64,000 bases of DNA from Epiperipatus broadwayi (GCA_028023455.1 JAQFVV010000027.1:8617845-8681844), one strand, 5' to 3'. Positions 12,327 to 25,420 are shown, counted from the stretch's first letter. The notes: a model not told the origin generated them from the letters alone. Program-made: numbers and translations.

Positions 12327-12392
12327 CATGCCATAGCCCTGGGGGGAAGGGGATTTGGCTCCACAATATCGACTTGGACTGCTAGACTGAAA
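12327..12392 (-). CDS. Tlk: Tousled-like kinase, internal exon (Ser/Pro-rich N-terminal region)
   Basis: A 66-nt exon on the minus strand. It is preceded by a pyrimidine-rich acceptor (TTTTGTTTTATTCAG) and followed by a good donor (GTAAGA). It encodes 22 residues, FQSSSPSRYCGAKSPSPQGY then GM, with phase 0 at both ends. Joined after the phase-0 end of 28798-28850 it gives ..IQEYFK-FQSSSPSR.., matching TLK proteins where a K-I-S-D-Y-F motif is followed by a Phe/Gly/Ser/Pro-rich low-complexity stretch before the coiled coils. TLKs are nuclear Ser/Thr kinases that phosphorylate the histone chaperone ASF1 during S phase (family knowledge). The exon contains no catalytic residues. The flanking 145-codon open frame is only intron read-through. 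The next TLK exon (coiled-coil region) was not found below 12327. Confidence 0.75.
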
Positions 12393-15300
12393 CTGAATAA
12401 AACAAAACAAAATTGTAGTAAATTTGGCAACAGATAAGAAAAAAGAGAGAAGAGAGAGAGAGAGAGAGAAAAAAAAAGAGAAAAGAAATCGGGAGATAAA
12501 ATTTACTAAAACAAAGTCAACATCTTTCCTCAAAAGAATGTAATGAATTATTCCATTTTTAATTAAAAAAAAAAACAAAAACAAAATACAATTAATTCTA
12601 TTATGGAGAGGTGTGAAGAGGACCAATTGGTACACAAAGAAATGATTATGTGGAGCCAGAATTTTATTAACTATTTTTATTGGAGGGGGAAAAGGGATGT
12701 GCATGTATGTATATATAACTAGCTCAAAAATAGTTAAAGAAATGAACAGTGATATAATTCGTAAAAGGTTTTACTTGATTCAAAGATTTATACATAAGAA
12801 TACAATAAAGCAACTAACTAGGGAAAAAAAAAGAAATTTTGAGAATGATAACTAATAATATATACTTTAAGAATTTAATGTTTTAACATTACAATTTTGC
12901 ATTTTTTAGCATTATATCATATTATATTCAGCCTTATAATTTATTGTGGGATAAAGTAGTTGTTAGAAAGCTAAATATTCCCGGATAACATGATTAGCAT
13001 TCTATATATATATATAAAGGCATTATAATTAAGTGATAATGAAAAAAAAAATCAGAACTTTATAAGTATGATCAAAAAATGACAGTAAATTATATAAATA
13101 TATCCCAAAAAATCTGTGGAAACTTGATAATTTAATTTTATTTTTAGCAAAAATTAATTGATCAATCAATTAAATTTATAGTTCTAAATTGAGAATGTTT
13201 TACCTTCCCCATCAGAAAAATAAAATTATAAATAATTTTCTAAAATAAAAGTATACTCAAATAATTAACAAAAAAACAAAAAAAAAAGTTATTTTAATAG
13301 AGTTTTTCTTTTAAATTTAGGATAAATTGCATTTGACATAAGACTATGAAAAGATATTTTGAAATAAACTTTTAGTTAAATATTTTATTACATCTAAAAC
13401 AATATTTGTAACTTGTGAACATAATGGGTTCCAAAAATATGTGTACAAATTAAAGTAATCATTAATATGTTTTTACATTATTTCAATGGGAAAGCATTTA
13501 AATTGTTTCTTCACTGATCAACAATGAAAAATAAAATTATTTATGAAAATAATATTAATTTAATTTTTAATATATTTAATAATTAAACTAGTAAAATGTA
13601 ACAAAATGACAAAATACTTCAATTTCTTAAATTTTTCTCCCCCAAAACTGATTTTTGACATGAAAACAAAACAGTAGTTATTATTAATTAAATCAATAAT
13701 TTTAATTCAATGAATTTTTTTGGGGGATTTGTTAAAAAACTAAAAAAAATGTGTCTAAAATGAAAAAAAAAAAGCTGAATAAAGATTAAATAGACCTTCC
13801 CTACAAAATTTCAAATTTATATATAATCCAAATATTTGACAAAAAAAAAAATAATAATCAAGAATTAATTACTGGACTTAAAAACTAAAAAAAAACACAA
13901 AACATTTTTTATAATAAAAATAATTTTCTGCCATACTTATTAAACAAATAAATGTAACAATCAATGTATTTGAAGGTTTAAAACAGGTTTCAATATTAAG
14001 TTTGAATTGTTGATTTGTAATAATTTTAAAAATATTTATGTGGTATCATGTTTCTACAATTACCATGGCAATGCTAACATATAAAACAATAAGTTAATAT
14101 ATGCATAAACACTTATATTATACGTGTGCATGCAGTTAATAAAAATTATTCTCATAAAATTTTTTTTATTTTCTCAAACTAAACAAATGGTAATGACAAA
14201 ATTAATGTACAATAAATACATAGCTTATATTAAATACATTAAGTTTACAATTTTTAATTCTGTTTATAAACTGTGCTTACAAAATTTCAAAGCTAGCAAC
14301 GATAATAATAAGAATAATAAAATAGTCAGATGCTTGGAATGACATATGACTGATGAACATTACATTTACAAATGGAACAAGAACCTGGAAAACTTGAGAT
14401 TCAGAGTACATCACTTGCACCAGGCAAAAATAATCCTAAGCCAAACATATATTTATCCCAGATAATAAAAACAGATATTTCCTATCAAGAATGTCACACA
14501 CACACACACAAATTATAATGGTTTCTTTTGATTAAAAATTTAATTTATCCCATATTCAAAACACACTATAAACTTTGATAATCCAATTTAAAAAAGTTTA
14601 AAATTGAGAAAGTAATGATTATTTATTAATTAGCATAGTACAGTTAATGCATGCTTTTTTAAAAAAAAAGCACTAAATTTAAACATTTTGCATATAAGCC
14701 ATATTAAAAAGACATAAGATTGCTACCCCATTGAATCAAGATAAAAAAGTAAACATAATTCATATTTTCTAATTAATTTTTGATAAACTTTATGTATACT
14801 GTGATCAAAATTTTTATTGAAATTACAAATAAGTGTAATTTTTAAATTTTTTTGCCAATTGAGACATATTTTTTAAAAATATATTCACTACTGCTTATTA
14901 CAAAAATGCAGTTCAATTAAATAAAAGATTAGATTTATAAATAAATATTATCAAAGTACTTTTGTAATATATGAATAAAGCTTAATTACAATTTTTAAAA
15001 ATATTATTTATACCTTTGTTGACAATCCTTTGGATAAGTCCATAATTCCATTATTACAAGAATAAGTGTAAAAAAAAATTAATTTAGCTAATATACATAT
15101 TTTTCAATTTGTTTGATGCATTTTATTACTGAATATAGTCAGCTTTTTCTTAAAATTACAAAATGATTAAAACAAAGTTTTTTTTTTTTTCTTTTTGCGA
15201 GACTGATAACTTTTACAATAAAAGGCATTTGAATGAGCTTACTACAAGGATATTAAATAAAACTAATACACAAATCATATTTCAATGACTGTTCACATTT

Positions 15301-16944
15301 TTCAATTTACTTTTAGCAATTTTTATTACTAAATAAATTCAAAAAATTTCTTTTTAAATTATGGAATGAATAAAACTTGCAGTTTTTTTTTTCTTAGCAT
15401 AAATCTTCAGTTTATCTTGCTAGAAAGACATATTGCTTTAATGTCAAACACATCTTATTATGCCAGTAATATTGTAAAATGGACAATATTTAAAACCAGA
15501 AAGTAGATATTTTTTAAAGACTGCTATAGTAAACAAATATTGGTTTCTCGAATAGTGATCACAAATTAATGATTAAATAATGAGTCATTCATTATATGAG
15601 GAATACTCCAAATGAAAGGCTAAAACTGTATACTGAATTAACAATTGTTTAATTAAATACAGTTTAATATTTTTTTAGTAAAATAATTTTTTTGTGGCGG
15701 CAAAATGAATGACAAAGTGAACAGTGGTTCATAAATGTGAAAATCAAAATAGTAATGGTTATAAATTTTGATGATGATCATTAAGGCAAAATACTGAATG
15801 TTCTTAGTAATGGATACAATTTTCTTAACAATTGTATTCATCATTCATTTTTATAATAAAAAACTTATTTTCAATAAAACTTTTAATAATAATACAAGTA
15901 TTCTTACCATCTGATAACAAAATATTTTGCTAACCTACATGCTGCTTAAAAGAATTTATCAATTTTTAAAATAAATAATCAAAAGTTTAGATGTTGCTTG
16001 AGAGGTGATGTGATATTAGAACATGTAAGTGACAGGCTCTGTGCAATAATTCCAATCAGTTGACTAAATTGAGATTTTTTTATTTGATTAATCTGAAAGG
16101 ACACATCAGTGATTTTTAGCTCATAACCTGCTGCTCTATTATTCCTTAAAGAGAAAAGAACATCAACTTTCAATATAATCCAACTTTGAACCTAAATTTT
16201 GGGTTTACCTAGCAAAGATTTTATTTTTAACAAAAATCAAATTATTCTCTGGAATACACACTAATTAAAAAAAAAAAGACTAAAAATAGGCTAACAGTAT
16301 GAGCAAGTTTCAATTCATCATATAAAAACAAGTTGGTCTTAGTCTAAATTAGTGAATTACAAAGTAAAATTTGGCATTAAACCATTACTTATACCAAATT
16401 TAATTTTCTTAAAAAACAAGATGAATGCTAAATTTTAAATAGTAAATGAAAACCGATTATCCTATTCTACCATATATAATTTTAAAATCTTACAAACATT
16501 TATTCCTAAAACTAATATTGGCATCTCACTGTATCACAACTAAAGTTAAATCTATACTTATTTACTGTAATAAGAATGTAATGCAAAGCAAAATTTTGCA
16601 ATAGATAAAATATATAAACAAAATAAATTATAAACCAAACAAATCACTTTTATTTGTGGACTATGCACAATTTGAAAAAATGTGAATATATTTCAATAAA
16701 GTCAAAAGTAATAAAACTTTGGAATTGATATAATCAACTAGAAATCTTTTATTATTTTTTATGATATAGTGATATAAAAAAAATCACCAAATGGCTGAAA
16801 TAAAATTATATTATACATTATGATAAAATGTATAAATAAATAATATTACTAATTTCAACAGCACATAAATAACTTTTATTACTACTTGAATATGTAATGT
16901 TTAGGATTATAATCAGATCACAAAACACTTTAGTTCCAAATATG

Positions 16945-17132
16945 TTACTCAGAATTTTTTTTGCAGGAGATTTATAACAAGTCATTTTAATAAACTTGCA
17001 AATACAATTTTACTTTTCATCTACCAATGTCAGACTAAATGAATGGTCATTAATAAATGAAAAGCAAAATTGTATTTACAAGTTTACTAAAATGACTCAT
17101 TATGAGTCTGCCTGCAAAATAGTTCTGAGTAA
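16945..17132. repeat. long near-perfect hairpin (inverted repeat)
   Basis: Arms of about 85 nt (16945-17029 and 17048-17132) are complementary with few mismatches, including CATTTTAATAAACTTGCAAA paired with TTTACAAGTTTACTAAAATG. The loop is about 18 nt. A relative of the arm lies at about 30995-31068 inside the TA-flanked MITE, and the preceding sequence at 16845-16915 (CTAATTTCAACAGCA...) is related to 31185-31255. It is probably a rearranged part of the same repeat family. Confidence 0.8.
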
Positions 17133-17789
17133 CGCATTACGAAATCAATAATAATCAATAATACACGTATCTGCCTCCATCAAATAATTATATCAGCACA
17201 TAAAATTGGATTTCTCATTTGATAAAAAAGTATTAGTGCCATAATAAGTAAATAGAAAAACTCCATTATTTAAATTTTCATACTTCTCTCTATCGATTTT
17301 AAAAAAAAAAATAACATTCAACCAAACATCGTAAATCAAGCAAAAACCCACATATGCAACATAAAACATTATTGTTATTCATTTGAAGAATATTACAATA
17401 GAGTGTTTCAATAATTAGTTTTCATATTTATCAATATTGTGTGTATTGTATGCATTATATTTTAAATAAATATTTGGTGACTGTACTAGTTATTTAGCAA
17501 TAATCCCAATTTTTTTTTTTGTTAATAAATATTCAGTTAACTCATAAGTGATTTTTGTTTATCCATCTTTATAACTAGTGGTGGAAATGAAATACAAGTT
17601 GACCAATAGACATAGTTATTATTTATAGTCAATATGTTGATGTTAATAAAATAAGGATTTAATTAGTTAAGTCCAGTGAAAAGAGACACAACTAATATGA
17701 GATTTCAGTGTCACATCTAAGTGAGTGAATATTTTACAAACTACCAAAATAAAGAATTATTTAATTATATATTTATCAAAAGACCTTTG

Positions 17790-17950
17790 CCTTAAGGCAT
17801 AAGTTCAACTCCTATGCTAATACTGCAACTGGTCGGGTCCAGCAATACCTGAAGAAGAGCGGAGAATAATGTCACTTGAAACATTGTGTAATCTATTAAC
17901 CAGTGGTGTCTATTTATGTGTTATTACTAACATCTGTTCATATTTAAAAA
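17790..17950 (+). repeat. retroelement-tail-like repeat with CTGAAGAAG...GAAAC motif
   Basis: This block is richer in G+C than its surroundings. It carries CTGAAGAAGAGCGG (from 17849), then CTTGAAACATTGTGTAATCT. The arrangement CTGAWGAAG - spacer - GAAAC - TGTxATC is shared with 52043-52085. It looks like the 3' or terminal-repeat end of a retroelement or SINE, possibly Penelope-like. No coding part is attached. Confidence 0.4.
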
Positions 17951-19997
17951 AGTTTAAAATTTTGTAGATATTCAACATTTAATGACAGATGATGGTAATA
18001 GCCCAAAATATTATCACAATCATAAAAATTCATTTAAAAAAAGCAACACATTTTACACTAATAATAACAATAAAAGCTTATAAACTTCGTATATAAAAGA
18101 TAGTGGTTGATTATATTAGTATGTATTTACAGGCAAAAATTCTACTTTTGTTGGAAGAGATCACAGTAAATATGAAAAAATAATATATATATAAAAAATA
18201 TGAATCAATGATTTTTTTAAAAAAATCAACTAAGTTTTTGAAAAACTATAACAAGAGAAAAGATTGAAAGGAAGGTCAGTTTCATACTAATGAAGACAAT
18301 TGTTATATAAGCAATATAAATTTGTGACAACAATTTGTCATTAGTATTTAAAAATATTCTGAATAATTGAACACATTAATACAATAGAGTTGTATTAAAT
18401 TAAGAAAGCAAAGTAATTTTGGGACTAATTAAAAATAACATTTAATAAAAACAGATTAAATAAGGCAGGCTTAAACCCATTTAACCTTAAACACATTTGA
18501 TGCTATTCATTTCTCTTCCTACTCTTATTGAATAACTGGACTGGAATAATTTGGAGAAGAAAAGTCAAAGCTCATAAAAGATGAAATTAAGAGATAGAAG
18601 GAAAAGGTAATTTAAGAAGTAGCATAAAATACGAAGTGATTGATTTAACATGTAAATTAAGATTATGAAGGTATAAATAGCAGACTAAGGACTTATAACA
18701 GATTGCTTCAATATAGATTATTTAAATGCATTAATGACAAGGAACGATTAACCTAGTATATAAACTTTTAGAATAATATATATATACACATAATAGTAAT
18801 AATTATAATTACTTGTACGTAAAAGTTCCATGAGATCCATAAAAGATCCAGAAAGACTCCACATGAGAGATGGATGGATAAAAAAAGGCTAGAAATCCGA
18901 AAAGGATTGAACTTGGAGAGACTTTCATCCTGAAGTGGATTGATAATGGGAAAATTATTTAAAATCTTTTTTTTTTTTTTGTAATTATACAGTGCATATA
19001 TATACATAAATGTGTTTTAGAAGCTATACTAAATCTTCCATATTCATAAAGTTTAGAACTAAACCTTTCTGTTATGTTTTGCATAACTTCTCATTATTTA
19101 AGCATGCATGTTGAACGATATATCACTGATCTGATAATTAACACTCTGGATTTTGAGACATAGTAGTAGTATTTTAATTGTTAGTAATTTTAACTAATTT
19201 ATCATTTGATGTTAATAAGTTGAAATAGGAAAGAACTGTAATTAATTTTATTAGTTCATATATTTTAAAATTATAATACAAATAGAAAACTGCCAATTTG
19301 GATCCCTATAATATAGCAACTTCATTAAAAATAAATAAATAAGTAAAATACAGTAAACAAATTAGTATAAACATTCATTAAATATATATTTAGTTCGGTA
19401 CCATGATTTATTCTATATTAAATTAACAGCTAATTAATATGCTGTTTAGATTGTTTTTAACCCAAGTTGATCTTTAAAAGATTAAATCCAATTGCCAAGT
19501 GGGAGTCAGAAAATAAATAGCTAAATAAACTGACTTGTAACTTTTTGAACAGACTTAATATAATAAATCTTTAAAAAAGATTAATACTAATTGATAAATA
19601 GAAAAAGAATGAGAAAAAATCATCAAATAAGCCAATATGCATATTAAACAAAAGTAATGAGAAAAAATTCAACTGGTGAATGTTTAATATTTAACTATTA
19701 TGATATAAATATTTAATAAATTATTAAAATCAACAGTTACAGTTATGTTATTATTTACATACTTCTAATAAAACAGTTAAAAACCCACAACACTATATCT
19801 TATTGTTTGTATGCCTATTGTTCAAAAATTCCCTCTAGGGTTTCTCATTTTCTGTAAAATTCAAATCCAGAGATAAAAATGATTCTATTCCAATTAATTC
19901 ACTTCATGCATGTTGTGGGTAAAGTATTTTTTTTTTTTTTTTCAGTTCAAAGTAATACAAAACATTTACTATGAGTTTTAAAAACAAGATCACTTTT

Positions 19998-20084
19998 TTT
20001 TAAAGTGTCATAGCATCGGCCGGGACGCGAACCCGCAACCCGGGCAACTGCAAGGCAGTCGCGCTGACCTCTCGACCACCAATG
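19998..20084 (-). mobile_element. retroposed tRNA-like sequence (mini-SINE) with 13-bp target duplication
   Basis: On the minus strand, 20085-20013 is a 73-nt tRNA-sized unit. The acceptor ends GCATTGG and CCGATGC pair over 7 bp. There is a Pol III A box (TGGTCGAGAGG) and a B box (GGTTCGCGTCC). After the acceptor comes TATGACACTTTAAAAA as an A-ending tail. The unit is flanked by CAAGATCACTTTT at both 19985-19997 and 20085-20097, the hallmark of LINE-mediated retroposition. The anticodon arm does not fold in the standard register, so I do not call a functional tRNA or an amino acid. Its G+C stands out sharply from the surrounding intron. Confidence 0.85.
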
Positions 20085-20189
20085 CAAGATCACTTTTAAT
20101 GCAAAAAACTTAAAACACAAAATAATTCACTATACACAAAACAAAAATAAATTCCTATTAATTTGAATAAAATATAATGAAAACATAAA

Positions 20190-21240
20190 TTTTTTATAAT
20201 GTTGTCAGTGGGCTATTACTTAAAGATGACCAAATTGTCATGATGAAAAGACCAGCTGCAGAAAAAGTTCTTTCCGATTCAATTGATGTTGGTGGGATGG
20301 TCATTAGTGCGTTATATAATTTTTTCTAAATTATTTGTGCACTTCCCTGTTGCTTCAAGAATATTCATTTCCTTCGAGATATTATTGATGTCATATGATA
20401 TGTCTTCCGGATTCTTGACTCTAGTGACATTTGAAATGGCAGCATCCAATTTCTGATGAATATCAAGTCAGATGTAGTTGAGAGATTTGTCTTTGCCATC
20501 AATAAAGTTTCAGCCCTATCATCATACCATCTAATTCTCCAATATTAGAGGAAAAACCAGTTTCATTATCGGCAACAAATAGTTTAAAAAATAATTTTTA
20601 ACTGTAGCCTTTAATAATGATTTTGATGACAGTAATAATATGGAATCAATGTCCAATTTATATTTATAATTTGATGAGTTGTTTAAATATTTTAGTAAGC
20701 CAACTAAATTTGTGTTCCATTGCACAAATCAGCAAAAATATATACTAGTATACTCTCTACTTCAAGTATGTTTGCATTACATCGGCCAAGTCTTCAATAC
20801 AAATTTTTATTGGTTGCAACACTATTACTACAGAGTTCAATACTAAATATTCAAATTAAAATCCACTAAAGCCTTCATTATGCAAGTTTTCAATGTAATA
20901 AATCGATCCAGCATTGTAAGAAAGCTGTTCAATCTTGTTTTTACATCAAGTATCAACTTGAGTTCAGTATTATAATCAATTTTTACATCTTTTTGAGAAT
21001 TTCATTTTTGAGTGGTGATTTAAGAAACATTCATACAATTTTGCAAACGTTTTGAATTGTTTGAGTGAACTCATCAGTAAGTTCAATGTTTGTTAAATTA
21101 AATTTTGAATGAGAATATTTTTGATATCTTTAAAATAATCGAAAAAAATCTTAATAAGAATTAAAGCAATTCCTGGGAAATTTAGTTTATTATCCCAGGA
21201 TAATGGGATAATTTTTTACTCCCAGGATCCTGTCATACCA
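20190..21240 (-). mobile_element. hAT transposase relic
   Basis: The minus-strand frame at about 20320-20215 reads KLYNALMTIPPTSIESERTF then SAAGLF. This is the C-terminal dimerisation region of hAT transposases (consensus-like 'IPPSSxxSERxFSxAG'). Upstream (higher coordinates) are degraded segments such as WNTNLVGLLKYL at 20720-20650. At 21175-21235 there is a cluster of TCCCAGGA / TCCTGGGA motifs of the type seen near hAT ends. Stops and frameshifts make it inactive. The tRNA-like retroposon at 19998-20084 lies immediately beyond its C-terminal end. The element limits are approximate because terminal repeats were not found. Confidence 0.7.
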
Positions 21241-21899
21241 TTTGAGAAGTCCTAATTCCATCCAGATATTTATTAAACCTTATTCAGAATTTTAAAATTA
21301 TAATTAGTGTCATTAAAATTAATTATTATGCATGTTTTTAAAAATTATATTATCAAATTATTATTACATGGTCATTTAATCAGGAAAAACTGCTAAATTT
21401 GGAAAATTTCAAAATAAGGGCTAAGGATTAATGATATAATAACTGTATTTTATTTTAATATTAAAATAAATTTTTTACAATAAAAAATGATTTTTTACAG
21501 CTCACTTCTATTAGATATACATACATATATATCAGTATTTCAAAATAATTATAAAACATTGTAAAATAGTATGGAAATTTATTGCAAAGATAAAACCTAG
21601 AAACATTCAAAATATATTAACATTTATAATTACCATTCTTAAACAACAGCAAAAACATTAATTAAACTTTTAAATGTTTAAGTGTATTAAAAATAGAAAT
21701 TCCTCCATTAAGTAATATTGTAAGTCATAATGAGTGGGGAGAAAGACAATAGAATACCGAGAAATATTCCTAAAAGCCTTTTGATTAGTTTTAGAGAAAC
21801 ATATGCAGTATAATGAGGTCATAGTTTAAATACGTAATAAAGTAAAGTAAAATGTTTGGATTGAAATGACAAATGGAACATGTGCTCTTAATGCATTAT

Positions 21900-24050
21900 T
21901 TCACCTGCAGATATTTTGAGCGGACCTGAAAGGCGAACAAATACATAATGTCAGATCGATCGGTAAGATAAAGAGCAAGGGAGACAAAAGGTATATAAAG
22001 TCTTGTTTAAAGTAAAATGGGCTGCTTTCTATCTACCTATCTGAGTCTCCCAAGGTCAGGCTAATCTCATCTGCCGTCTGTTTTTATAAAATATGATTTT
22101 TGTGTATCATCTTGCTATGGCTGAGTAGTAGGCATGAGCCATTCTTCTCTGGAGAAATGGGAGATGCACTGGATCCCCTACTTGCTTTAAAATGAATTTA
22201 AATGCTGCTGTAATCCGCATGTGCCAAAATCCATAAATAGGAGGATCACTCACAATGTGCACGTTCTGCTTTAAATCAAAGATAACCGGTACCCAAAAGC
22301 TTTAAGAACTTTTCTGCTCTTATTTAAAACTAGAACTCATCTTCCTAATGTGTAATATTTTAGTCATAATGTATACTCATGTAAATTCTATTTTAAACAG
22401 ACTAAGCTTTCAAAATTTGTAATTTTTAATGACTATACGATCTTTCCTTTTCTTTGGGTATCCATTTCTATTAAAATTATTTATCTACATAATTAATTTC
22501 ATGCCTCAATAATTTCCAACCTAGCCTATTAACGTTATTAAATGTTAACCTTCGCCAAAATGCATAGAGTTATTAGATAATATTTATAGTAAACTTGTCT
22601 TATATTTATTAATCGGCTAGCTCGGGAATTATCTATTCTTATATTTTAAAAAATTATTTGTCGGATGAGACTCATTTTATATTAATATGCTTTCTTATAT
22701 TGTTTTATATTTCAATGAATTATCTTAGCTCAGAGACGCATCTTACTTTCATGATTAGCTTTGAATGTGGGTACATCATAATTTATGCGGGCGGATATCT
22801 TAGCTTAACAATAGCAATATAGTAAAATTATAATCTTTACCCTTTAATATTAATTTTGATTGATATCCATTTCTTTTAACTTTATAATTAAACCAATCTC
22901 AGGTTAATTGAGGGCTTGTCAGTTAATCACTCATGAAATGTGGGTCTTGGAAGTGAATCATTACTTATTAGCAATTAAATATATATAAATGTTTTATTAT
23001 CAAATGATAGGTGTAATTACTGAGCGATGCCAAAGTTTTTCTCCTATTGCAAGTCAGGGAAATCACTGGATACTTATATTTATAGTTATCGATCTGCTCC
23101 ATTAGGAAGGGCATAGAAAGTGCTCCCATGGAAAGCTGAGTCCGTCATGCGGTTGGGTAGTGACAGAAGTTCATGCATACCCGGACTTGTGTTTATGACC
23201 GGTCTCGTAGGGTGCCCGGTAGAAATCCCGCCCACGAGTATATATTTCCCTCCTGGCTTATATCTTAAAGTTCGCTCCATTATTATTCTACGGCATCTCT
23301 ATAAATATCACCTCTCGTCTAGTTCAATTATTTCTTTTATTCTCTGCTTTTGATCTCACTTCCCAAGCCTCCCACGTTATCTGCTCTTAAATAACAGGCT
23401 CCTTTAAGAATTAATCTTCAATTTAAACCTATATATATTAATCTATTGTTGGGATAAGTAAATTCGCTGCTGTATATATCTCGTTCAATGTCTATCTCAC
23501 ATGATAGCTAACATCTTTAGTCTGGGGCATGTAATGACAGTATGCTACCATTATATACCCAAAGGGACAGGTCAAATTATTAATACTTTCTAATGTACAT
23601 TTATGCCATATTAGGAGTATTGACTGAGATCAAACTCCAAGTTGTAAATAGTTTTTGTACCAATATTAAAGATAGATTTAATTATATCTTCGTCTTCATG
23701 TCCATTTTCTTAATACCTTATAGCCATAGTGTCTCGTATCATAGTTATAATAGAATTAGTTAGTCTCTTGCATTTCCCTGACCCCCGTGACCTAAAAGAT
23801 GTTTGCTAATGTGGTGGAAAGTACGTTATCCTGTAGTTATATGTTGTGTAATCAATCTACTAGATTTGAACTCAGTATTGCAGTTCCTGAACCCACCTGT
23901 AGTGCTGCTCTTCGAGTGTAGTGGAGGGAAGATACAACTGGTTAATGAGATATACAAATTCTGACCATTGCAATACATTTATATAAGCAAGGGTATCGGT
24001 AGATTGTACATGGTTGCATAGGTGGCCGCTAGAATGAACTACTGCTGAGT
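21900..24050. other. 2-kb island of higher G+C, no gene recognised
   Basis: From about 21.9 to 24.05 kb the base composition is visibly less AT-rich and homopolymer runs are scarce, with a G+C-richest core at 23085-23275. Short open frames occur on both strands there (23086-23280 minus, 23120-23353 plus), but neither has splice signals or a recognisable motif. It may be an inserted repeat, an unrecognised retroelement or a conserved non-coding block inside the TLK intron. Confidence 0.35.
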
Positions 24051-24089
24051 TAAAAAAATTATGTGATGATTTGTTTTGATATAATTATT

Positions 24090-24206
24090 ATATTTTTATT
24101 GTCCAGGAATTCATAAGAAGTTTGAGTGCTGAAGTATAAGAACTGGAATTGAACTGAGGATCTTATCCTAAATATCTGGTACTATATTATTGCACTAACC
24201 ATGTAG
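24090..24206 (-). mobile_element. tRNA-derived SINE
   Basis: The minus strand begins with an A-box-like CATGGTTAGTGCAATAATAT, followed about 35 nt later by the B-box-like CAGTTCAATTCC. Then comes a unique tail CACTCAAACTTCTTATGAAT near 24128-24105. The same tail recurs at 29920-29955. This head-plus-tail layout is that of a tRNA-related SINE. Target duplications were not clear. Confidence 0.6.
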
Positions 24207-24439
24207 ATATATATATATGTTTATATAAGTAATCAGATACTGCAATAACTTTAGCAGCAACAGATCTGATGCTGCACTCGATGTCCTTTTCTCCATTTTC
24301 AAAATATTTCAATTTTTTCAAGATTTTTTTTTGTTGTAAACGTATGTTTATTCACATTTACAATATTATAGAAATACTTTAAATAAATAATAATAATCTA
24401 ATAGGAGTTTGTAAGATTTTAACATCGCAAGTGCCTAAG

Positions 24440-24505
24440 CTGGAGGCCTGATTCGAGGAATTCGAGCTCCAGGATAAAGCCCTCTACCCCTATACTAAAC
24501 CACAC
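24440..24505 (-). mobile_element. tRNA-like SINE head
   Basis: The minus strand reads TAGTATAGGGGTAGAGGGC (A-box-like, at 24497-24479), then CTCGAATCAGGCC (B-box-like, at 24457-24445), with tRNA-like spacing. A poly(C) run on the + strand (24518-24529) abuts its 5' side. No tail or target duplication was identified, so it is a diverged SINE or tRNA pseudogene. Confidence 0.45.
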
Positions 24506-25420
24506 AGAACCATACTACCCCCCCCCCCCAACTGAGTTATGCCTATAGTACAATGCACGGTAAGTAAATTTGTAAAACAGATATTCGATATTTCTTTAAA
24601 AGAACTGTGTTTTTCATGATTACTCTGATTTAAAAAAAACCCTCATTCATGATTGCTCGGATCAAAACAAAAACAAATAAAACCCACTGTCTTTACATTA
24701 CTAGGACAAACTTCATTTTTCAGATGCATACAATAAATGATACTATTTTAACTTTTACTACAACAACTATTGTGAATTTAAATTAATTTAATATTCAAAC
24801 AATGGGTTTAATAAAATAAAATAGTACACACAAAAGACCAAATAATGAATTGAAATAATAGTTTAACAGTTCAAATATTACCAGTATATTTACAGTTTTA
24901 GCAATTAAAAATTATCTCACTTTAAATTACAGAAATTTCTTAGTGGATTAAATATTTGGTAATAATAATTCAATAATACCACATTCTGAAATATTTTCAA
25001 AGAAAATCCAAAAATCATTAAATAAATAAATAAAATAATTCTTAAATTCGATTTATTTTATTATTGAAATTCTGTTATGGCTATTTTAATTTTTCAAGTA
25101 CAAAAATTTTCAAAGAATGCAGTCAAAATTATATTACAAATTTGAAAGCATCTAAAATCTGTAACTCATGAAATTTTGAGTTAATCAAAATGCATTGTGA
25201 AAAATTCATAACAAAATTTATTCATATTTATATCACGGGTGTTGCTCCATAAAATTTAACCCAATGCTGACAATTCAAAACAAATCTTACAATTTACAAA
25301 AAATGTTTACCCTACAAATAGACAATAGTTATATGTTTTGATAATAAAGAGAAACTTTGTAGATTCAATCTCTCATAAATAATCAAGAAAGTAGATATTT
25401 TGTGGTGGAAAGGATATGCT

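Noticed and set aside
12267-12704. 145-codon minus-strand open frame taken as a single gene
   Set aside because: Only the 66-nt block 12327-12392 has splice borders and sensible composition. The rest is translated pyrimidine-rich intron (Phe/Leu/Ser runs).
15979-16173. Minus-strand frame with NNRAAGYE as a LINE 'AAGPDG' motif
   Set aside because: Only five or six residues match and nothing else in the frame resembles RT.
20013-20085. Functional tRNA gene
   Set aside because: The anticodon arm does not fold in register, and the unit is flanked by target duplications and an A-ending tail, so it is a retroposed copy.
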